DNA of 16,693 bases from Phascolarctobacterium sp. (GTDB lineage Bacteria > Bacillota > Negativicutes > Acidaminococcales > Acidaminococcaceae), in the NCBI GenBank assembly GCA_016302525.1, contig JAEDNJ010000013.1, forward strand, positions 1 to 16,693, read 5' to 3'. Numbering within the stretch: the stretch's first letter is position 1; each line of letters starts with the position of its first letter. Shown piece by piece: positions 14,686 to 16,693 of the stretch. The notes under the pieces were generated by a model. That model had not been told where the DNA came from. It was given only the letters and a program-made list of their open reading frames with translations, and searched no databases. A program made the translations under genes and the position numbers.

Positions 14686-15961
14686 CACCAAACTCCTTTC
14701 CGGAATCATCTAATAGGAATAAATCTGTAATCATTTCTTTATAACGGTCTTCCTCAGGGGTACCTGCTGCATTGTTCATGGCAATCATAGGCTCTCTCAG
14801 GAATTTATGCTCGAGGCGCTGCGTCATAATATCAATAATGTGGCGCTCCTCCTCAGTGAGGTTGGGCAGCTTAATAAAGGCCTTTTTGAGCACCTTTTGA
14901 CGCAGAAAGTTCATTTTATCGTGGAGCTGTACCATGACAGGACGCATGGTGTAGTAGCGCAGGCGCTCCTTGAGAGCGACAATTTCTTCCTCAATAATTT
15001 GCTCTGCCAGCTTGGCTTCCTTATCGCGCAGGGTCTTGTTAGTATCAACAACTCCCTCTAAATCATCAATGTTATAGATGGTGACACCCTCATAATTAGC
15101 CAGCTCAGGGTCTACATCACGAGGGACAGCAATATCAATGAGGATGAGGGGTCTACCCTTACGCTGCGGCAGCAGTGGACCCAGGGCCTCAGCAGTCAGC
15201 ACATAGTGCGGCGCGCCAGTAGAGGTTATAATAATATCTGCATCAGCAGCATAATCGAACATAGCCCTATAGGGGATAGCTGTGCCGTTAAACTTTTCGG
15301 CGAGGGCCTGAGCGTGCTCATAATGGCGGTTGCTAACGCAAATAGTATTAGCACCCTTGTCTAATAAATGGCGGGCAGTAAGCTCACTCATGTGACCTGC
15401 GCCCACCACGAGGATTTGGGCAGTGCTTAAATCGCCAAGAATCTTGATGGCTAAATCAACAGCCGCCGAGGAAACAGAAACGCTGCTATAGGCAATGCGG
15501 GTTTGGGTGCGCACACGCTTGCCGACAGCTATCGCCCTGTTCATCAGGGTATTGAAAACAGTGGAGGTCATTTCATTCTTGCGGGCGATTTGATAAGCAT
15601 TCTTAAGCTGGCTGAGAATCTGTCCTTCACCAATGATGAGAGAATCCAGACTGGCTGCCACTCTAAAGAGATGGCGCACGCAGTGAGTGCCGCTCAGGTT
15701 GTAGAAATACTCGGCCTTATAGGTATCGCCTGCCAGACGCTTTAGCATGGACTTAACAAAAGGAATGGCTTCCTCTGGCTCATCCATGACTAAATACAGC
15801 TCAGTACGGTTGCAGGTAGAAAGCAGCATGGCCTCGGCGATACCATCATTGCTGCGCAGGTGGTCCAGAAGGTGGGCAATCTTATCAGCGCCAAAGTTGA
15901 AGCGCTCACGTACCTCAACGGGTGCTGTTCTGTGATTGAGTCCTAAAACTGTCAACTGCAT
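14657..15961 (-). CDS. hemA: glutamyl-tRNA reductase
   Basis: HemA reduces glutamyl-tRNA(Glu) with NADPH to glutamate-1-semialdehyde, the first and usually rate-controlling step of the C5 pathway. The 434-aa protein has GLNHRTAPVEVRE (7-19), the catalytic cysteine C50 in LLSTCNRTE, GEGQILSQLKNAY in the catalytic domain, the NADPH-binding loop VVGAGHMSELTARHL, and a helical C-terminal dimerisation domain. The ATG at 15961 has AAAGGAGC (15978-15971) nine bases upstream, inside the preceding gene, which it overlaps by 47 bp. Its 3' end overlaps hemC by 29 bp. The acidic C-terminus (KEFGDEGKFEDWD) is encoded in the overlap and may be constrained by the hemC start signals rather than by HemA function. 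Confidence 0.97.
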   Translation of the reverse strand: MQLTVLGLNHRTAPVEVRERFNFGADKIAHLLDHLRSNDGIAEAMLLSTCNRTELYLVMDEPEEAIPFVKSMLKRLAGDTYKAEYFYNLSGTHCVRHLFRVAASLDSLIIGEGQILSQLKNAYQIARKNEMTSTVFNTLMNRAIAVGKRVRTQTRIAYSSVSVSSAAVDLAIKILGDLSTAQILVVGAGHMSELTARHLLDKGANTICVSNRHYEHAQALAEKFNGTAIPYRAMFDYAADADIIITSTGAPHYVLTAEALGPLLPQRKGRPLILIDIAVPRDVDPELANYEGVTIYNIDDLEGVVDTNKTLRDKEAKLAEQIIEEEIVALKERLRYYTMRPVMVQLHDKMNFLRQKVLKKAFIKLPNLTEEERHIIDIMTQRLEHKFLREPMIAMNNAAGTPEEDRYKEMITDLFLLDDSGKEFGDEGKFEDWD

Positions 15962-16574
15962 ATTGGATTTGCTCCTTTGCTTGTTCGATATTTTCGTCTT
16001 CTAACAGGTGTAATAATTCATCAGATAATACTTCGCGCCAAAAGGCTGTTCTTTCCCTGGGCGTGCTGGGTGTTTCCTTAAGCAGGCGGCGCTGCTCCTT
16101 GAGGAATTGGTTAAAGAGGCTAAAGCTGGGCTTAAGCTTTTGCTTTAGGTAGCGCTTTAAGAGCCTGGTGTAGCCGGGGATACCTCCTGTAGCAATGGTC
16201 ACAGTAATGCTATCGGCAGTTAGGGTGGCAGGCACAGTAAAATTGCTGAGCTCCGGCTCTGTAACATTGTTGCAGAGGCAGGGTGCAGCCTCTGTAATAG
16301 CCCTGTTGACCTCAAAGCTATCTGTAGCGGCTATGACAAGAAAGGCCTCATGTAGCTGTTCGGGGGAATATGCCAGTGAAAGTAGGCGACAGGGATAGGT
16401 GGTTGCTGCTTCTAGCAGCTCCTTAGAGAAGCTGGGGGCAACAACGGTGATAGAGGCGCCAGCTGCTCCTAGAGTTGCCAGCTTGCGGGCAGCCACACTG
16501 CCGCCGCCAATAATCACACATTTTTTACCTTGTAGCCTTAGCATAACAGGATAGTTAAAAGCTGCTTGTGTCAT
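15915..16574 (-). CDS. precorrin-2 dehydrogenase (Met8/CysG N-terminal type; sirohydrochlorin synthesis)
   Basis: This 219-aa cytosolic protein is expected to oxidise precorrin-2 to sirohydrochlorin with NAD+, and possibly to insert iron to form siroheme. It has a Rossmann nucleotide-binding start (VIIGGGSVAARKLATLGAAG, 20-39), VIAATD..EVN (80-90), CNNVTEPELSNFTVPATL (101-118), TGGIPGYTRLLK (129-140) and a helical C-terminal dimerisation part resembling CysG. The residue aligned with the catalytic Asp of CysG (D104) and Met8p (D141) is T105, followed by E106; CysG S128 aligns with T129. The ATG at 16574 has a modest AAGG eight bases upstream. It is the first operon gene in the window and overlaps hemA by 47 bp. 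It is longer than short SirC/YlnF proteins and similar to the CysG N-terminal half. The dehydrogenase role is likely; a chelatase role is uncertain. Confidence 0.9.
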   Translation of the reverse strand: MTQAAFNYPVMLRLQGKKCVIIGGGSVAARKLATLGAAGASITVVAPSFSKELLEAATTYPCRLLSLAYSPEQLHEAFLVIAATDSFEVNRAITEAAPCLCNNVTEPELSNFTVPATLTADSITVTIATGGIPGYTRLLKRYLKQKLKPSFSLFNQFLKEQRRLLKETPSTPRERTAFWREVLSDELLHLLEDENIEQAKEQIQYAVDSFRTQSQNSTR

Positions 16575-16633
16575 ATACTTTACCTTGCTATTATCGAGAA
16601 TTAGTTTTATTAAACAGTTATACTAACTTACAT

Positions 16634-16653
16634 ATTCTATCACAAATCGTCAA
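16634..16653 (-). promoter_or_regulatory. candidate promoter of the tetrapyrrole operon
   Basis: On the minus strand an extended -10, TGATAGAAT (16642-16634), lies about 60 bp before the first start codon, the same TGN-TAGAAT form as at dedA. A TTGACG hexamer (16653-16648) is too close to serve as its -35 (8 bp). It could instead pair with TAAGTT 17 bp further on. The sequence allows either reading. Positions 16654-16693 show nothing else I can name. Confidence 0.45.
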
Positions 16654-16693
16654 GAAAATAAAGAGAGCTGAGCAGAGATAATTATATTTTTTC

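Noticed and set aside
1..16693. Search for CRISPR arrays, tRNA or rRNA genes, insertion sequences and attachment sites
   Set aside because: No spaced direct-repeat array, cloverleaf-like sequence, transposase frame or flanking target duplication was seen on reading. The only tandem-like repeats are those before hemB, with two copies.

Overview
The window is ordinary chromosomal DNA of a low-to-medium GC Firmicutes-type anaerobe, most likely a member of the Negativicutes or a relative. This is inferred from gene content, not from a search. The pointers are near-universal AAGGAG ribosome binding sites, extended -10 promoters (TGN-TATAAT or TGN-TAGAAT), a class III fructose-1,6-bisphosphatase, a SEC-C type methionine aminopeptidase, and a tetrapyrrole operon with a fused CobA-HemD. 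I see no tRNA, rRNA, CRISPR array, insertion sequence or phage gene.

Layout, left to right. Positions 1-672 hold the low-complexity C-terminal tail of a cut-off gene, its terminator, and what looks like a decayed membrane-protein gene with two in-frame stops. Then fbp (+, 673-2595) converges on a leftward block. That block contains an alanyl-tRNA editing hydrolase (2862-4067), a TauE/SafE-type permease (4307-5068), a YeiH-type permease (5226-6302) and a DedA protein (6324-6977). The last two form a tight dedA-yeiH operon. Divergent from dedA is map (+, 7182-8045), which converges on a sodium:amino-acid (AGCS) symporter (-, 8250-9653). From 9808 to 16574 lies one long leftward operon, transcribed in the order precorrin-2 dehydrogenase, hemA, hemC, cobA-hemD, hemB, hemL.

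The operon covers the C5 pathway from glutamyl-tRNA to uroporphyrinogen III (HemA, HemL, HemB, HemC, HemD). It then continues by methylation (CobA domain) and oxidation (precorrin-2 dehydrogenase) to sirohydrochlorin, the branch to siroheme and corrinoids. No late haem gene (hemE, hemG, hemH and so on) is in the window. Most junctions overlap or are only a few bases apart, with the next gene's Shine-Dalgarno inside the preceding gene. The exception is the roughly 140-bp repeat-rich gap before hemB.

For four genes the longest possible reading frame is not the likely one. Ribosome binding sites place the starts at 7182 (map), 12097 (hemB), 13751 (cobA-hemD) and 14685 (hemC). I found no clearly new biological system. 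The points most worth a second look are a Thr at the catalytic-Asp position of the precorrin-2 dehydrogenase, the repeat-built leader of hemB, the inverted repeat over the dedA promoter, and the decayed gene upstream of fbp.
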